From Dyella flagellata (GTDB lineage: Bacteria > Pseudomonadota > Gammaproteobacteria > Xanthomonadales > Rhodanobacteraceae), in the NCBI RefSeq assembly GCF_030160275.1, contig NZ_BSOA01000006.1:62001-126000 (forward strand): 64,000 nt of DNA, given 5' to 3'. Below are positions 1-8,185 of this stretch, piece after piece. The notes under the pieces were generated by a model. It saw nothing but the letters and a program-made list of their open reading frames with translations. It was not told the origin of the DNA and did no database searches. Position numbers and translations under genes: made by a program. Positions within the stretch are counted from its first letter, which is position 1; each line of letters begins with the position of its first letter.

Positions 1-660
1 CGCCCAACGCTCCCAGGCCAGTATCCGCGTTGGCGTGATGTGCTTGTCGGCGGTACCGGCATAGGCGGTGATCGGCAATCGCAACGTGCAGCCTTCCGGC
101 ACCGCGTAACTATCGACGAGATTGAAGTCCGCACGCAGCACCGACAGCACCATCTGCAGGTATTCGGGATGTCCGAGGACCTCCTTCGAGGTGGCGGCAT
201 AACTTTGCAGTGTGTGCAACAGCTCGGCATCGCTCAGGCTGGCGCGCGATTTTTCCCGCCGGCACAGTTGCGGCGCGCAACAAGCCGACACGAACAGCCG
301 CTGCGGCAAGGGCAAACGACGTTCATGCAACTGCCTTGCTACCTCGAAGGCAACCACGCCCCCCACGCTATGGCCGAAGAAGGCGAACGGCAGATCCAGC
401 GGCATCACGTCCGCCAGCAGCATGGCCAGCGTATCCAGCCGATACAGTGGCCGTTCGGCGAAGCGCGTTTCCCGCCCCGGAATCGCCGCCGCCCATACTT
501 CCGTATGCGGCGCGACGTACCGCTGCCACTCCCGGAACGACGAAGGTCCACCGCCAGCGTGATGGAAACAGATCAGGCGACGACGCGTGCCGGTATGCGC
601 GCCAAAGCGCCGGAACCAGCGTCCCGGATCGACGGCGCTTGCTCGCATGCTCACTGCCAT
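1..660 (-). CDS. Type II thioesterase (NRPS/PKS-associated), 3' end cut by window edge
   Basis: Partial alpha/beta-hydrolase of the type II (external) thioesterase family, which removes wrong acyl groups from carrier proteins of nonribosomal peptide or polyketide synthases. I translated 220 codons from the ATG at 660, preceded by a purine-rich AGGGGGGAG site. Visible landmarks are the oxyanion-side CFHHAGGGPSSFR (31-43), the nucleophile elbow GHSVGG with Ser98, and the acid region GTADKHITP with Asp205. The catalytic His, expected about 30 residues further on, lies beyond base 1. The family is usually about 240-250 aa, so little is missing. Its partner synthetases should lie to the left. The alternative start at Met5 cannot be excluded. 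Confidence 0.85.
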   Translation of the reverse strand, partial: MAVSMRASAVDPGRWFRRFGAHTGTRRRLICFHHAGGGPSSFREWQRYVAPHTEVWAAAIPGRETRFAERPLYRLDTLAMLLADVMPLDLPFAFFGHSVGGVVAFEVARQLHERRLPLPQRLFVSACCAPQLCRREKSRASLSDAELLHTLQSYAATSKEVLGHPEYLQMVLSVLRADFNLVDSYAVPEGCTLRLPITAYAGTADKHITPTRILAWERWA

Positions 661-965
661 GCTCCCCCCTTATTGCTGGCAACCCCTTACACTGCCTTGA
701 GTTCGTTCTGCGCAACCCGCCCGCGGCTGTTTCATATAAGAAATCAGTCTTGGCTCTGAGCATAGGCCGGCACCATGCCGCTCTGGCGCTTATTCACGGC
801 GGCAAAGATGCACCAAAAATACAACATACCGATGACGGCCCCCCATGACCAACCGACCGTCCGGCGGGCAGAATACCCGAGTTTCCGACATGCGAGGTGG
901 TGATTGCGTATATCGGTGAGTGGATACCCTCGATTTCGCTGAGCCGCGAGCACCAGCTGCCGAAT
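661..965. other. Intergenic stretch without a supported gene
   Basis: Between the histidine kinase stop and the thioesterase start, both on the minus strand. Short open frames here have no recognisable family and poor start context. It presumably holds the thioesterase promoter; an AT-richer patch around 731-745 is the only candidate seen. Confidence 0.4.
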
Positions 966-2324
966 TCAACTTGCCCTTGCTGCGATGTCCGAACACGGCA
1001 ATCGCAAACGAACCAGCAGGCCGGACCCGGTAGTGTGCAAGCTCAGCTCCCCTCCGAGGTTTCGGGCCATGTCAGCGGCGATCGCCAGCCCAAGGCCGCT
1101 TCCGATTTCGGTGGTGCCCGGGGCGCGGAAAAAGGGCTCGCAGGCGCGGGCGAGATCTTCCTGCCGCATGCCCGGGCCGTTGTCTTCCACCTCGATGCAG
1201 GCCCAGCCGCCATCCCGATAGGCGCGCAAGTCGACCCGGCCGTGTTCCGGTGTATAGCGAATGGCGTTGTCGACGAGATTCCTCAAGGCAGCGTGCAAGG
1301 CCAAGCGATCGGCATGCAGGGCGAGCGCCTCCAGCTGCTCTACACCGAGGTCAGTCTGCTTGCTCTCGGCATAAGCATAAGTTTCGTCCACGACCTGATG
1401 GACAAGCTCCTGCACCGCCACCGTTTCGCTTGCGGTCGCGGCGTCCTGCTGCAAACGTGCCAGCGAAAGCAGCTGCGCGACAAGCCGCGTACCTCGACTC
1501 AGGCCCGCGCGCAGTGCATCGATCCGCTCCCGCATCTCAGGCGTCATCGGCAACCGATCGAGGTTTTGCGCCTGCAGAGTCAAGGCGGTCAGCGGCGAAC
1601 GCAGTTCGTGGGCGGCATCGGCGACAAAGCGGCGTTGCTGCGCGATCGATTCGCGCAAGCGCTTAAATTGCCGATTGATCGAGGCGATAAAAGGAGCAAC
1701 CTCGGATGGTATACCCTGCGTAGGCAACTCGACCACGGTTCTTTCATCGGCGCGGTCGAGCGCCTCGGCCAGTTGCACGACCGGCTGCAACATGCGCCGA
1801 ACGACCCCTGCCACCAGCGGAATCAAGGCCGCTATCAAGCACAGCATGGGCACCAAGGTGCGCATCGAACCATCGCGGGCGATTTCGTCACGCAAGGCAG
1901 TAGGCTGCGCCACCGCGAAGCGCAAACCGGAAGGCTGCGATCCGACCCAGACGCGCCATCGCCCGCCATGGGCATATAAGGCATGCAGGCCATCGCCGAG
2001 GCCGCAGGGAATCGTGATCTCACGCGTAGCGCCGCATGTTCCTGCGGCGCCATCCTGTTGCAGCGGGACGATATCGACCGAGGTTTCCGACGACAGCGCC
2101 TGCGAACGCTGCAAGTCGTTCTGCTTGACGACTGCGGCTGGAATCCGCGTGGCGAAAGCGCCGATCTGCTTGAGCGTGTCGTCCTGCAACGCATGCGCTT
2201 CCTGCATCGCAAAGTAGTACGAGGCCACGGTAGCGATCGATCCAATCACCAGCATCGAGCCGATGATCCACAGCGATAGCTGCACCCTCAACGATCGTGA
2301 GGCTGCGCGTTGCCCAATGTCCAT
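966..2324 (-). CDS. Two-component sensor histidine kinase (QseC/TctE type)
   Basis: Inner-membrane sensor kinase of 452 aa that phosphorylates the response regulator encoded just upstream. A transmembrane helix at about 15-36, a periplasmic sensor loop, and a second helix at about 158-175 lead into HAMP-like linker sequence. The dimerisation/phosphoacceptor box is FVADAAHELRSPLTAL with His239. The ATPase part shows the N box NLVDNAIRYTP (Asn353), DNGPGM (381-386) and GSGLGLAI (408-415). The start at 2324 is chosen because it has an AGAGG site; a longer reading frame to 2423 exists but lies inside the regulator gene. It overlaps the regulator by 37 bases, so the two are translationally coupled. 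The divergent efflux operon is the likely target. The stimulus cannot be read from the sequence. Confidence 0.9.
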   Translation of the reverse strand: MDIGQRAASRSLRVQLSLWIIGSMLVIGSIATVASYYFAMQEAHALQDDTLKQIGAFATRIPAAVVKQNDLQRSQALSSETSVDIVPLQQDGAAGTCGATREITIPCGLGDGLHALYAHGGRWRVWVGSQPSGLRFAVAQPTALRDEIARDGSMRTLVPMLCLIAALIPLVAGVVRRMLQPVVQLAEALDRADERTVVELPTQGIPSEVAPFIASINRQFKRLRESIAQQRRFVADAAHELRSPLTALTLQAQNLDRLPMTPEMRERIDALRAGLSRGTRLVAQLLSLARLQQDAATASETVAVQELVHQVVDETYAYAESKQTDLGVEQLEALALHADRLALHAALRNLVDNAIRYTPEHGRVDLRAYRDGGWACIEVEDNGPGMRQEDLARACEPFFRAPGTTEIGSGLGLAIAADMARNLGGELSLHTTGSGLLVRLRLPCSDIAARAS

Positions 2325-2962
2325 CCCACACCTCTGACGTTCTTGATGACCGACGCGCCAAGTTTCTTGCGGACGCGGTGAATGAGGAACTCGATGGCAT
2401 TGCTTTCCACTTCCTCGTTCCATCCGTACAACGCGGTTTCAAGGGTGGAGCGCGAAACAATGGAGCCGCGACGCAGCACCAAAGCTTCCAGCAGCGCGTA
2501 TTCGCGCGCAGACAGTTCGCACTCCACACCGTCGAAACACGCCACGTGCCTGGCCGGGTCGAGCGTCAACAGGCCATGACTCAGCTTGCCCGTAGCCTGC
2601 CCGGCTGCACGACGCCCCACAGCGCGCAAACGCGCCAGCAGTTCGTTGATGTCGAAAGGCTTGACCAGGTAATCGTCGGCGCCCAGATCAAGCATGGCGA
2701 TGCGATCGGCAATGGCATCGCGCGCAGTCATCACCACCACCGGCACGGTGTCGCCGTGCTTGCGAAGCTGTCGCAATACCGCTTCTCCATCTTTGCGTGG
2801 CAACCCGAGGTCGAGCAGCACCGCGTCATGCTCGTGCTGGGAGAGTACGTGCATCGCAGCTTGCCCGTCACGCACCCAGTCCGCCGCGTACGCGGCATCG
2901 CGCAGGGCTTGCAGCACAGCCTGCGCGATCATCGCGTCATCTTCTACGACCAGTATTCGCAT
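2288..2962 (-). CDS. OmpR-family response regulator
   Basis: DNA-binding response regulator of 224 aa. The receiver domain has the acidic pair Asp8/Asp9, phosphoacceptor Asp51 (LLDLGLPRKDG), the Thr79 switch region and Lys101 (VKPFD). The C-terminal winged helix (about 125-220) is of the OmpR type, with YALLEAL and IHRVRKKL. It lies first in an operon with the histidine kinase and is transcribed away from the efflux operon. The 139-bp divergent spacer contains a CTAAGT-N5-CTAAGT repeat that suits a dimer of this family. It most resembles the QseB/TctD/PmrA subgroup, but the exact orthologue is not assigned. Confidence 0.92.
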   Translation of the reverse strand: MRILVVEDDAMIAQAVLQALRDAAYAADWVRDGQAAMHVLSQHEHDAVLLDLGLPRKDGEAVLRQLRKHGDTVPVVVMTARDAIADRIAMLDLGADDYLVKPFDINELLARLRAVGRRAAGQATGKLSHGLLTLDPARHVACFDGVECELSAREYALLEALVLRRGSIVSRSTLETALYGWNEEVESNAIEFLIHRVRKKLGASVIKNVRGVGWTLGNAQPHDR

Positions 2963-3032
2963 GCGTCATTCTACGCGTCGCCGCGCATGGACTGGCAACC
3001 ATGCATCCCGGCTCGCATACGCCTGGCCAGCG

Positions 3033-3049
3033 CTAAGTCTCATCTAAGT
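3033..3049 (+). promoter_or_regulatory. Candidate response-regulator box (11-bp direct repeat)
   Basis: Two identical hexamers CTAAGT at 3033-3038 and 3044-3049 are separated by 5 bp, giving the one-turn direct repeat used by OmpR/PmrA/QseB-type dimers. It lies between the divergent regulator gene and the efflux operon. Regulation of either operon is inferred. Confidence 0.5.
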
Positions 3050-3101
3050 CTCGTCGGGCATGGTGTTCGCCCTGGCCGCCTATCGGCGTGAAGAACCCGC
3101 G

Positions 3102-3821
3102 ATGCCTCCCCCCTCTTCCCCTGCCGTTCGTTGCCAGCGCATCGTCAAGTACTACGGGACCGGCGATACCCGTGTCGTGGCGCTGCGCGGCATCGACCTT
3201 GACGTGTACAAGGGAGAATTATTGATGCTGGTCGGCCCATCCGGCTGCGGCAAGACCAGCCTGATATCGGTGATTGCCGCCTTGCTCGAATCCGACGAGG
3301 GCGATTGTCACCTGCTTGGCGAGAATATTCAGCGCATGGAGCTTGAGGCTCGCACCGTGTTTCGCGGGCGCCACGTCGGTTTCGTGTTTCAGGCTTTCAA
3401 TCTGTTGCCGACCTTGTCGGCCCTGGACAACGTGGCAGTTCCCTTGTTGATCCATGGCCTGCCGCGCAGCCTGGCCGAGACGAAAGCCGGGGCACTGCTG
3501 GAACGCGTCGGCCTCGCCGGTCACGCCCATCTGCTACCAAGCCAGCTCAGCGGCGGACAGCAACAGCGCGTCGCCATTGCTCGTGCGCTGGTGCACGAAC
3601 CGGACCTCGTCATTTGCGATGAACCCACGAGCAGCCTGGATCACGCCACCGGCCACAGCATCATGCAATTGCTGCGCGAGCTGGCTCGGACGCAAGGGCG
3701 TGCCTTGATCGTCGTTACCCACGACCCGCGCATCCTGGAATTCGCCGATCGCATTGCGCATATGGACGACGGGCGCATCGTCGATGTGACCCGCGTGCCA
3801 GGAACTTCCCATGAAATCTAA
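3102..3821 (+). CDS. ABC transporter ATP-binding protein (LolD/MacB type)
   Basis: Cytoplasmic ATPase of about 239 aa that powers the FtsX-type permease encoded three genes downstream. It has Walker [10 protein letters not shown], a Q-loop in [10 protein letters not shown], the signature LSGGQQQR, Walker [13 protein letters not shown] and the switch His in VTHDP. This is the MacB/LolD/DevA pattern, typical of mechanotransmission ABC systems rather than importers. I prefer the start at 3102, which has a weak GAAG site and gives a normal N-terminus. An in-frame ATG at 3060 would add 14 atypical residues and sits directly after the proposed regulator box. Its end overlaps the adaptor gene by 11 bases. 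Confidence 0.9.
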   Translation: MPPPSSPAVRCQRIVKYYGTGDTRVVALRGIDLDVYKGELLMLVGPSGCGKTSLISVIAALLESDEGDCHLLGENIQRMELEARTVFRGRHVGFVFQAFNLLPTLSALDNVAVPLLIHGLPRSLAETKAGALLERVGLAGHAHLLPSQLSGGQQQRVAIARALVHEPDLVICDEPTSSLDHATGHSIMQLLRELARTQGRALIVVTHDPRILEFADRIAHMDDGRIVDVTRVPGTSHEI

Positions 3822-4728
3822 TTACCTATTACCGTCGCTGGCCGTACTCGGTTTTGCCGTCACCATCGCCGCCGTCGTGTTGGGCAACCCATGGCAACCA
3901 TCCGCGCCGGCCACACCGATGCCGCAGCCGCGCATACCCTACGCCGCCTATGTTGCGGGTGCAGGCGTGATCGAAGCGCGCCTGGAGAACATTCCCATCG
4001 GCACCCCGGTAGCCGGCATCGTGACGGCGATCGATGTGCGTTGGGGCGATCGTGTCCAGGTTGGCGACCGGCTGTTCGAGATCGACGATCGCGCTTTGCA
4101 AGCCCAGCTGCTTCCCGCCACCGCCAAAGTGAGGGAGGCTGAGGCGCAATGGGCGCAAGCGACGCGTCAACTCGCGCTGGCGCAGAGCGTGCCTGACCCG
4201 CGCGCGGTCAGCGGCGAGGACATGAGTCGTCGCCGAGGCAACGCTGCCGTCGCCAAGGCCGCCCTGGACAGCGCGCGAGCGGATCTGGAACGCATCCGCA
4301 AGGAACTGGATCTGCACAGCGTGCACGCGCTGGCAGCGGGAACAGTCTTGCAGATCAATATTCATCCCGGGGAATACGCCTCTTCCGGCATGCCACTTAT
4401 GTTACTGGGCGACAACACACGCCTGCATGTGCGCGCCAACATCGATCAGAACGATGCCTGGCGTGTGCACGCCGGCTCCGCCGCCACCGCCTTTGTGCGC
4501 GGGAACCCGAATATCGTCATCCCGCTGCGCTTCGAACGCATCGAGCCCACGGTGATTCCCCGTGCCGTCGTGACGGGCGACAGCACCGAGCGGGTCGACA
4601 CGCGCGTGTTGCAGGTGATCTACAGTTTTGACCCGGCGAAATTGCCGGTTTACGTGGGCCAGCTGGTGGATGTCTATATCGAGGCGCCGCCGGAGCAGTC
4701 CGGCGGCAAAGCCACACCACGGTCATGA
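3811..4728 (+). CDS. HlyD-family periplasmic adaptor (membrane fusion) protein
   Basis: Adaptor of 305 aa that should bridge the inner-membrane ABC permease and the outer-membrane channel of this operon. An N-terminal membrane anchor (about 7-26) is followed by a lipoyl/biotinyl half-motif, VAGIVTAIDVRWGDRVQVGD, a central helical hairpin rich in Ala/Glu/Arg (about 95-165), the second lipoyl half near AAGTVLQINIHPGEY, and a beta-barrel part. It is short for the family, so the coiled-coil hairpin is small. It overlaps the ATPase gene and abuts the channel gene with an ATGA junction. The substrate is unknown. Confidence 0.85.
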   Translation: MKSNYLLPSLAVLGFAVTIAAVVLGNPWQPSAPATPMPQPRIPYAAYVAGAGVIEARLENIPIGTPVAGIVTAIDVRWGDRVQVGDRLFEIDDRALQAQLLPATAKVREAEAQWAQATRQLALAQSVPDPRAVSGEDMSRRRGNAAVAKAALDSARADLERIRKELDLHSVHALAAGTVLQINIHPGEYASSGMPLMLLGDNTRLHVRANIDQNDAWRVHAGSAATAFVRGNPNIVIPLRFERIEPTVIPRAVVTGDSTERVDTRVLQVIYSFDPAKLPVYVGQLVDVYIEAPPEQSGGKATPRS

Positions 4729-6224
4729 GCGAAGGCGTCATGACATCCCCGTTTACACGCACGCTGCTGCTTTCCATTCTCGCTTCATGCATTGGCGGCT
4801 GCATGGTGGGACCGGACTACCAGCGCCCATCCGTGTCCATGCCGGCGAATTGGAGTGAAGCTGCCAGCAACGACGATACGACCTCGGCGGTACCGCTTGA
4901 GTGGTGGAAACTCTATGGGGACGTGCAGCTCGACGCTCTCGTCCAGCGTGCGCTGAGCACCAACCTCGATCTGCAGCACGCCGATTACCGTATTCGCGAA
5001 GCGCGCGCCATGCTGCGGGAGAACCGCTCGGCATTGTGGCCGGCCGTGAATGCCTCTGCTTCGGCGGAACGAGGGCAGCAAAGTGCAAACGCGCCAGGTG
5101 TTTCTCCCTTCATCCAGGGCGGTGATCTTGGCTCGGGCGCTTCGCTGCAGAACTTGTTCCAGGCCGGATTCGATGCCAGCTGGGAGCTGGACCTGTTCGG
5201 CGGCACGCGCCGTTCGATCGAAGCCGCGCGAGCGAATGCGCAGAGCGCCGCTTTCGAGCGCAACGCCGTGGCGCTGTCGCTGACGGCGGAAGTGGCACGC
5301 ACGTACGTGGACCTGCGCAACAGCCAGGCCCAGCTCGCCCTGTCCATGCAAAGTGCCGCAAACCAGCGTGATGCGCTGAGCCTGGTTCGCTCGCGATACC
5401 TCGGCGGGCTCGCCACCGACGTCGAGGTAGACGCTGCCGAAGCGCAGCTCCACAGTTCCGAAGCGACCTTACCGGCATGGGAAACCCTGAGCAAACAGGC
5501 CATCCATCGACTCGGCGTGCTGACGGGACAGCCGCCGGAGGCGCTCATTGGAGAGCTTGCAGCAAGCCGGCCATTGAATGACACACCGCCCGCTATAGCT
5601 GTTGGATTGCCGTCGGACCTGTTGCGTCGCCGGCCCGACCTGCAACGCGCCGAGCGGCAACTGGCGGCGGCCACTGCCCGCATTGGTGTCGCCACAGCCG
5701 AGCTTTATCCGCGATTTTCATTCGATGCTTCGGGGGGACTGGCGAGCTTCAGCGCCAGCAGTTTCTTCGATCCGCATAGCATTATCTGGTCCATCGGACC
5801 GTCGTTGACGTGGCCGGTCTTTCGCGGCGGACAGATCAAGGCCACCATCGAAGTGCGCGACATCCAAGCCCAGCAGGCTTTGCTTGCCTACCGGCAGGCG
5901 ATCCTGACGGCGCTGGAAGATGTGGAAAACGCGCTAGCCGCGTATCACGACGAACAACGGCATCACGACGCATTGGCCGCCACCGTGACTTCTAGTCGGC
6001 AAGTTTTCGAGCGCACGCGCGCCCAGTATCAGGGCGGACTGATCGACTTTCGAGGTGTCCTCGACCAGCAGCAACGCCTGCTGCAGGCAGAGGGCGACCT
6101 GGAGCGCAGTACCGCAGCCGAATGGTCCAAGTTATTCGCGCTGTACAAAGCCCTTGGCGGTGGATGGGATAAATCGGCGCCGCATGCGGATACCACTGTT
6201 TCAAGCGCGCCTGGACACGGCTGA
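4725..6224 (+). CDS. Outer-membrane efflux lipoprotein (TolC/NodT family)
   Basis: Outer-membrane channel of 499 aa completing a tripartite efflux system. The N-terminus is a lipoprotein signal with SCIGGC around Cys27, followed by the family-typical MVGPDYQRP. Two TolC-type repeats follow, each with helices rich in Ala and Gln, and the pattern QAGFDASWELDLFGG is the usual NodT signature. The start at 4725 overlaps the adaptor stop (ATGA); an internal ATG at 4740 would also leave a complete lipoprotein signal. Normal length for the family. An outer-membrane channel placed between adaptor and permease genes is somewhat unusual but keeps all components in one transcript. Confidence 0.92.
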   Translation: MSEGVMTSPFTRTLLLSILASCIGGCMVGPDYQRPSVSMPANWSEAASNDDTTSAVPLEWWKLYGDVQLDALVQRALSTNLDLQHADYRIREARAMLRENRSALWPAVNASASAERGQQSANAPGVSPFIQGGDLGSGASLQNLFQAGFDASWELDLFGGTRRSIEAARANAQSAAFERNAVALSLTAEVARTYVDLRNSQAQLALSMQSAANQRDALSLVRSRYLGGLATDVEVDAAEAQLHSSEATLPAWETLSKQAIHRLGVLTGQPPEALIGELAASRPLNDTPPAIAVGLPSDLLRRRPDLQRAERQLAAATARIGVATAELYPRFSFDASGGLASFSASSFFDPHSIIWSIGPSLTWPVFRGGQIKATIEVRDIQAQQALLAYRQAILTALEDVENALAAYHDEQRHHDALAATVTSSRQVFERTRAQYQGGLIDFRGVLDQQQRLLQAEGDLERSTAAEWSKLFALYKALGGGWDKSAPHADTTVSSAPGHG

Positions 6225-7417
6225 TGTTTCGCATTGCCATCAAGATGTTGTGGGGTGACCGCGCCAAGTTCGCGGGGCTGATCTTCGGCATCGCATTCAC
6301 TTCCTTTCTCGTCACCTTCGCCATGTCCTACTTTTGCGGGTTCATGACCTGGGGCTTCGCTTTAATTGCCGAGAATCCTTCGGCCGACGTCTGGGTGATG
6401 GATCCGGCCGTACCCTCGACCGAATTGACCACCAATCTTCCCGATTCCGCGCTGTACCGCGTGCGAAGCGTCCAAGGCGTGCACTACGCCGTGCCGATGG
6501 CGCTTGGCACGGCGGAAGTCCGCTTTCCCAATGGCAGCTTCCAGTCGTTCCAGGTCATCGGCGTGGATGACGCCAGCTTGGCAGGCATTCCTCCCATTCA
6601 AGCTGGCGCATCGCCGTCGCTGCTGCGCGCGCCTGACGCAGTGCTGGTCGCCGAAGGCGGCACCAGTGACAAGCTGAATACGCCAGCCCGGGTGCAGGAT
6701 CAATGGCCGTACGGAGCATCTCATCTGGACGTCCCAACGCGGATGTTGCAGGCAGGCGACGAATTGCAGATCAATGATCGTCGCGCCGTGGTGATGGGTA
6801 TCGCGCAAGCGCTGCCGCGTTATCCGGCACGCCCCTTGCTCTATACCACGATCGCCAACGCCAGCCGCTTCCTGCCGCCGGAACGCCACCGGCTGACCTT
6901 CGTGCTGGCCAGTGCGGCGCCCGGTATAAGCGCGCGCGAACTTGCCACACGCATCCAGGCAAGCACAGGCTTGAGGGCACGCGCCGCATCCGACTTCAAA
7001 ACTGACACGGTACTCTGGTTCCTGGTCAACTCCGAAGACGTCGGCGACATCGCGGCAATGCTGCTCTTGGCCATGACCGTAGGATTTGGCGTTACGGGTG
7101 TAATGCTGTACATCTTCACCAGCGAGAATTTACGTCACTACGCCTTGCTTGGAGCAATGGGGGCAACGCCACGCCTGCTGATCCGCATGCTGTTCGTACA
7201 AGCCGGCATGTGCGCCATGCTGGGAAGCGGATTGGGGCTGGGTGCATGCAGTTTGGCCAGCTATGCCGTTGGCTACATCGACTACCCATTCCGCTTGATG
7301 TGGTTCACGCCGCTGTTCGGCATGCTGATGGTGGTGCTGGTGAGCCTGGGGGCCGCCGCACTAAGCGTGCGGCCCGTACTGAAGCTGTCACCGGCCGTGG
7401 TATTTGCCGGGCGCTAG
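6224..7417 (+). CDS. ABC transporter permease (FtsX/DevC type)
   Basis: Inner-membrane permease of 397 aa. One N-terminal transmembrane helix (about 18-40), a large periplasmic domain, and three C-terminal helices (about 275-300, 325-350, 365-388) give the FtsX/MacB topology. The start codon overlaps the stop of the channel gene. With the ATPase and adaptor it forms a MacAB- or DevBCA-like exporter acting on periplasmic substrates. Its TAG stop lies inside the CTAG tetranucleotide that begins the palindromic element downstream, so that element sits exactly against the end of the gene. The protein looks complete, ending in the usual RPVLKLSPAVVFAGR. Confidence 0.88.
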   Translation: MFRIAIKMLWGDRAKFAGLIFGIAFTSFLVTFAMSYFCGFMTWGFALIAENPSADVWVMDPAVPSTELTTNLPDSALYRVRSVQGVHYAVPMALGTAEVRFPNGSFQSFQVIGVDDASLAGIPPIQAGASPSLLRAPDAVLVAEGGTSDKLNTPARVQDQWPYGASHLDVPTRMLQAGDELQINDRRAVVMGIAQALPRYPARPLLYTTIANASRFLPPERHRLTFVLASAAPGISARELATRIQASTGLRARAASDFKTDTVLWFLVNSEDVGDIAAMLLLAMTVGFGVTGVMLYIFTSENLRHYALLGAMGATPRLLIRMLFVQAGMCAMLGSGLGLGACSLASYAVGYIDYPFRLMWFTPLFGMLMVVLVSLGAAALSVRPVLKLSPAVVFAGR

Positions 7418-7705
7418 GGATGCCCTGATCTATTCCACGTACCCGTCACCGCACTGTATGCGCGCCTCGCTTCGCCCCGGCGGCGACGGCATACCGGGAG
7501 TATGTCTAGACGGCGGGGCGAAGCGAGGCGCGCATACAGTGCGGCCCCAACATTTTAAATTTTGATGACGGGGTGACGTCCAGAAGGCCCGCAGGCCGTG
7601 CCCCGCGGCTTGAACAGACGGCCAGTCTGCCCTGTGCCACGCGACACGCCCTGCGGGCCTTCTGGACGTCATGCCGGGCACGCGGAATAGATCAGGGATC
7701 CCTAG
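7414..7705. mobile_element. Palindromic MITE-like element with terminal and nested inverted repeats
   Basis: A 292-bp non-coding element fills the gap between two convergent genes. Its ends are inverted repeats, 7414-7436 against 7684-7705, matching over about 22 bp with one single-base indel, and the outermost CTAG occurs at both ends. Inside are two long perfect stems: 7449-7479 with 7514-7544 (31 bp), and 7574-7595 with 7650-7671 (22 bp). The whole could fold into a three-way cruciform. No open frame within it resembles a transposase. CTAG fits the YTAR target duplicated by IS5-group elements, so it may be a non-autonomous relative; that origin is inferred. It may also stop transcription from both sides. 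Confidence 0.7.
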
Positions 7706-7711
7706 CATGCC

Positions 7712-8107
7712 CTAAGCCATCTGTTCCAGGGCCGCGATCAGCGGACAATGCACCTGGCCGGTATTGCAATGGCACTGATCCACCAGCTCCGTTAAGGCTT
7801 GTTCGACGCGCCGCAGCTGTGCAATGCGCTCGCGCACGATCGCCAATTTATTCTCGCCCAGTTGCTCGGCCTCACGGCAATGGCGCCCATCTTCCAAAGC
7901 CAACAGATCAGCCACTTCGTCCAGGTTGAACCCGAGCGACTGCGCGCGCTTGATGAAGCGCAGGCGGCGCACATGGGTCTCATCGTAACGACGGATACCA
8001 CCCAGTGGCTTGGCCGGCTCGGAAACCAGCCCGCGCCGCTGATAATAGCGGATCGTTTCGATGGGGACCTCGGCGACCTTGGCCAAGCTGCCGATGGTGT
8101 AGCTCAT
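7712..8107 (-). CDS. merR: MerR-type mercury-responsive regulator
   Basis: Regulator of 131 aa with an N-terminal MerR helix-turn-helix ([18 protein letters not shown]), wing, and a long dimerisation helix. Cys77, Cys112 and Cys121 are spaced 35 and 9 residues apart, matching the spacing I recall for the three Hg-binding cysteines of classical MerR (82, 117, 126). The surrounding GRHCREA and HCPLIAAL also match. An extra Cys114 is present. It lies 78 bp downstream of a MerA-like flavoprotein gene on the same strand. No merT, merP or merC is visible. It is the regulator expected to sense Hg(II), although related metals remain possible. Confidence 0.85.
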   Translation of the reverse strand: MSYTIGSLAKVAEVPIETIRYYQRRGLVSEPAKPLGGIRRYDETHVRRLRFIKRAQSLGFNLDEVADLLALEDGRHCREAEQLGENKLAIVRERIAQLRRVEQALTELVDQCHCNTGQVHCPLIAALEQMA

Positions 8108-8120
8108 GGGTGACTCCGTA

Positions 8121-8136
8121 GCATCACTATAGATGC
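8121..8136. promoter_or_regulatory. Dyad and candidate -10 upstream of merR
   Basis: An inverted repeat GCATC/GATGC encloses a minus-strand TATAGT (8126-8131) that could be the merR -10 hexamer, 18-22 bases from the start codon. A looser outer pair, CTCC..CGTA and TACGGAG, flanks it, as expected for a MerR-type operator between promoter elements. The -35 element is not clear. Confidence 0.35.
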
Positions 8137-8185
8137 AAGCTTACGCTGGAGATAAGCCGAGCTGCACTGCATCGGCCTGAAGGCC

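Noticed and set aside
744-953. 69-codon minus-strand frame with a hydrophobic segment
   Set aside because: Weak start context, no family, and a second overlapping frame of similar length; not enough to call a gene.
897-1979. 360-codon plus-strand open frame over the histidine kinase gene
   Set aside because: The opposite strand encodes a complete kinase with all catalytic motifs; the plus-strand product has no recognisable domain.
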